A stretch of DNA of 64,000 nucleotides, taken from Gammaproteobacteria bacterium Ga0077536. GTDB lineage: Bacteria; Pseudomonadota; Gammaproteobacteria; Ga0077536. The DNA lies in the NCBI GenBank assembly GCA_001464935.1, contig LNEL01000035.1:22612-86611 (forward strand), given 5' to 3'. A program made the position numbers and the translations under genes. Each line of letters opens with the position of its first letter. Within the stretch, counting starts at the first letter, position 1. The notes beneath the pieces were generated by a model. It saw nothing but the letters and a program-made list of their open reading frames with translations. It was not told the origin of the DNA and ran no database searches. Of the stretch, positions 62,061-64,000 are shown piece after piece.

Positions 62061-63595
62061 CGTCGCCCGATGTCGATGCACTGGAATCCCTGGTCAATGC
62101 AGTGGCGCAGCGCTTCCACGCGGAAGGCCTGACCACCGAACGCTTCGATACCCATATCTCCACGGTGCTGCTGGCCGGCGCCTACGCCTACAAATTCAAG
62201 AAGCCGGTCGACTTCGGCTTTCTCGACTTCTCGACGCTCGCGCGTCGCCGGCACTTCTGTGAACTCGAGCTGGCGCTGAACCGTCGCTACGCCCCCGATC
62301 TCTATCTCGACGTGCTGCCGGTCGCCGCCGGCGGCGTTCTCGCGGGCCCGGCGCCGGCGCTCGAGTACGCGCTGCGCATGCGACGCTTTGCAACCGACGA
62401 TCGCCTCGATCGCGCGCTCGCGCGTGGCAGCGTGCGCAGTGAGGACATCACGGCGATTGCACAGCTGCTGGCGCACACGCACCAGCGGGCCGGCAGTGCA
62501 CCAATTCCCGGCGACTTCGGTGCACCGCCGCTCGTGCGCAGTCAGTTGTTGACCGGCCTGGAGGTGCTGGCGGGCGCAGGCGCCGACCCCACCGGCCTGC
62601 GCGAGGTGCTTGCCGAGTGCTGTGCCGCGCGCGTGGCAGCGCTCGAGGACCGCGTGCAGAGCGGTCATATTCGCGACTGTCACGGCGATCTGCACCTGAC
62701 GAACATCGTGCGTCACGGCGGCAGATGGCAGCCGTTCGACTGCATCGAATTCAGTGATGAACTGCGCTACATCGACACCGCGAGCGATCTCGCCTTTCTG
62801 CTGATGGATCTCGACGTCCACGAGCACGGCATCTTCGCCAACCAGCTGCTGAACGACTATCTCGTCGCCAGCGGCGACTACGGGCTGCTGTCGGTGCTGG
62901 ATCTCTACCTCGTCTACCGCACGATCGTGCGCGCGAAAGTCGCCTGCCTCGGACCCGCTGATGCCGAGCAGACGAACAGGGCGTCAAGGCATCTCGAGCT
63001 CGCGCAGCGGTATCTCGCCGTGCGACCCGCGCCCGCGCTCTACATCACGCACGGGGTCTCGGGCAGTGGCAAATCCTGGATTGCGACGCGCATCGCCTGC
63101 GCCCGCGGCTTCGTCCATCTGCGCTCGGATCACGAACGTCGTCGCCTCGCCGGCCTCGCCGCCAACGCCGCCAGTCACAGCGCACACGACGCGGGCCTCT
63201 ACGCCGCACAACAGACCGACGCCACCTACGAGCGGCTCGCACAGCTCGCCGGCGGCATCCTGCGCCAGGGCTACAGCGTGATAGTCGATGCGACCTTCCT
63301 GAAAGCCCGGCAACGCGATCGCTTTCGCGAACTCGCAAGTGCGAGCGGCGCGAGCTTTGCGATTCTCGACTGCGAAGCCCCGCGGGCAGTGCTCGAAGCG
63401 CGGATACTTGCACGCGCGCAGGAGGGCCGCGATCCGTCGGAAGCCACCCCGGCCGTGATGGCACGGCAGCTCGAGACCCGACAGGCCCTGTCCGGCTATG
63501 AGCGACGGCTGTCGATCCCCGGTGCGGATCTTGAAGCAGAGACGGCGGTGATGGGCCTTGCCGGCGGCGACCGTCTGCCGCGACGCCTCGCTTGA
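62057..63595 (+). CDS. Aminoglycoside-phosphotransferase-like kinase fused to a P-loop ATPase
   Basis: 512 residues. N-terminal about 300 residues look like an APH/choline-kinase-type fold: KFKKPVDFGFLDFS (nucleotide-binding Lys region), CHGDLHLTNIV (Brenner-type HGD catalytic loop, about 206-216) and FIDTASDLAFLLMD metal-binding segment. The C-terminal 180 residues start with a Walker A GVSGSGKS (about 332-339), LRSDHERRR and VIVDATFLKARQRD, of the AAA_33/zeta-toxin-like kinase type. This is the known bifunctional APH/ATP-binding architecture; substrate is unknown. Confidence 0.85.
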   Translation: MTSPDVDALESLVNAVAQRFHAEGLTTERFDTHISTVLLAGAYAYKFKKPVDFGFLDFSTLARRRHFCELELALNRRYAPDLYLDVLPVAAGGVLAGPAPALEYALRMRRFATDDRLDRALARGSVRSEDITAIAQLLAHTHQRAGSAPIPGDFGAPPLVRSQLLTGLEVLAGAGADPTGLREVLAECCAARVAALEDRVQSGHIRDCHGDLHLTNIVRHGGRWQPFDCIEFSDELRYIDTASDLAFLLMDLDVHEHGIFANQLLNDYLVASGDYGLLSVLDLYLVYRTIVRAKVACLGPADAEQTNRASRHLELAQRYLAVRPAPALYITHGVSGSGKSWIATRIACARGFVHLRSDHERRRLAGLAANAASHSAHDAGLYAAQQTDATYERLAQLAGGILRQGYSVIVDATFLKARQRDRFRELASASGASFAILDCEAPRAVLEARILARAQEGRDPSEATPAVMARQLETRQALSGYERRLSIPGADLEAETAVMGLAGGDRLPRRLA

Positions 63596-63664
63596 ACGCG
63601 ACGCCCCGGTCACGCGATCGCGGGTCGATGATCTGCGCTGCCACGACGGGCGGCGCGAGTCGAT

Positions 63665-64000
63665 TCAAACGCGAATGAATTCGGCCCGTCGCGGATCGCG
63701 ACGCAGTTCGGCGAGATCGGCTGCGCCCGGCAACTGCGGGCGGTCGCGATCGACGTTGACCAGGCACAGGAAGCCGAGCGGGCCGTCGGCCGGCGCGCGG
63801 AACTGATGCCAGGTCAGCGGCGGCACCTGCACCAGATCGTGCAGGTTGACGGCGAACACGTCGTCGCCGACCAGACACTCGCCGCGCCCGCGGACGATCA
63901 TCACGGCATGCACGTGCTGGTGACGTTCGAGCGTCGTGTGGCCGTGCGCATCGACTTCGAAGTAACGCAGCTGGCAGGCCAGCGACGGATCTTCGAACAG
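63665..64000 (-). CDS. Cupin-domain protein, 5' end beyond the window
   Basis: 111 codons are visible and the frame runs off the right edge without a convincing start; GTG 63913 is internal to the domain. Metal-ligand pattern: YFEVDAHGHTTLERHQHVHAVMIV (His ligands and Glu of cupin motif 1), GECLVGDDV, then VPPLTWHQFRAP (motif 2 His). Single-domain cupin, function not inferable. Confidence 0.75.
   Translation of the reverse strand: MFEDPSLACQLRYFEVDAHGHTTLERHQHVHAVMIVRGRGECLVGDDVFAVNLHDLVQVPPLTWHQFRAPADGPLGFLCLVNVDRDRPQLPGAADLAELRRDPRRAEFIRV

Noticed and set aside
1..64000. tRNA, rRNA, CRISPR arrays, transposases, integrases
   Set aside because: Scanned for typical motifs and none could be supported.

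Overview
This is a 64 kb chromosomal stretch from a high-GC Gram-negative bacterium, most likely a gammaproteobacterium. The evidence is family content, since no rRNA or tRNA is present: a tonB-exbB-exbD operon, a PbpC/alpha-2-macroglobulin pair, a YqhA (UPF0114) protein, RhlE, two PEP-CTERM-type secreted proteins and a YpfJ-type protease. Several catabolic or redox families (two nitroreductases, an azoreductase, a Rieske oxygenase, an LLM flavin monooxygenase, an acetoin-dehydrogenase-type complex, a solo molybdopterin oxidoreductase) suggest a metabolically versatile environmental organism. Genus cannot be fixed from the sequence. No CRISPR array, complete insertion sequence, integrase or phage gene was seen.

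Layout. 1-12 kb: end of a siroheme methyltransferase; alpha-2-macroglobulin and pbpC (periplasmic defence plus peptidoglycan synthesis); a Rap1a/Tai-like secreted protein overlapping pbpC tail to tail; ferritin-like, sterol-desaturase-like, hypothetical and PPOX genes. 12-24 kb: a diguanylate cyclase, yqhA, a membrane heme-b/tetraheme-c pair, a nitroreductase, a 147-bp palindromic element, a methyltransferase with a Lys/Ala-tailed partner, a second nitroreductase, a hybrid sensor kinase and a stress-like protein. 24-34 kb: amidase and MHS-type transporter (convergent), a PEP-CTERM-like protein, a four-gene acetoin-dehydrogenase-like operon (E1 alpha, E1 beta, lipoyl-hydrolase fusion, NTF2-like), an HSL-type hydrolase and rhlE. 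34-41 kb: tonB-exbB-exbD, then a five-gene minus-strand run (lipoprotein, PanE-like reductase, an acyltransferase/toroid fusion and a CNNM/CorC-type membrane protein, plus the divergent promoter region). 41-50 kb: molybdopterin oxidoreductase, azoreductase, Rieske oxygenase, then a REC-PAS-GGDEF-EAL regulator next to a hybrid kinase with HPt, which look like one phosphorelay feeding c-di-GMP turnover.

50-57 kb is the most unusual part. It holds a family-2 glycosyltransferase overlapping a PaaK-like adenylate-forming ligase and, facing them, a LanB-like (lantibiotic dehydratase glutamylation-domain) protein overlapping a second PaaK-like ligase. No recognised precursor peptide, transporter or elimination-domain protein accompanies them. 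I read it as a candidate undescribed peptide- or small-molecule-modification system in which two acyl/aminoacyl-activating enzymes work with a tRNA-dependent-type LanB fold; that function is inference.

57-64 kb: a canonical PEP-CTERM protein with its own terminator, a YpfJ-type metallopeptidase, an LLM flavoprotein with a strong terminator, a SoxYZ-like carrier, a MoaD-like protein, a possible 30-residue ORF translationally coupled to an APH-like kinase/ATPase fusion, and a cupin cut by the right edge.
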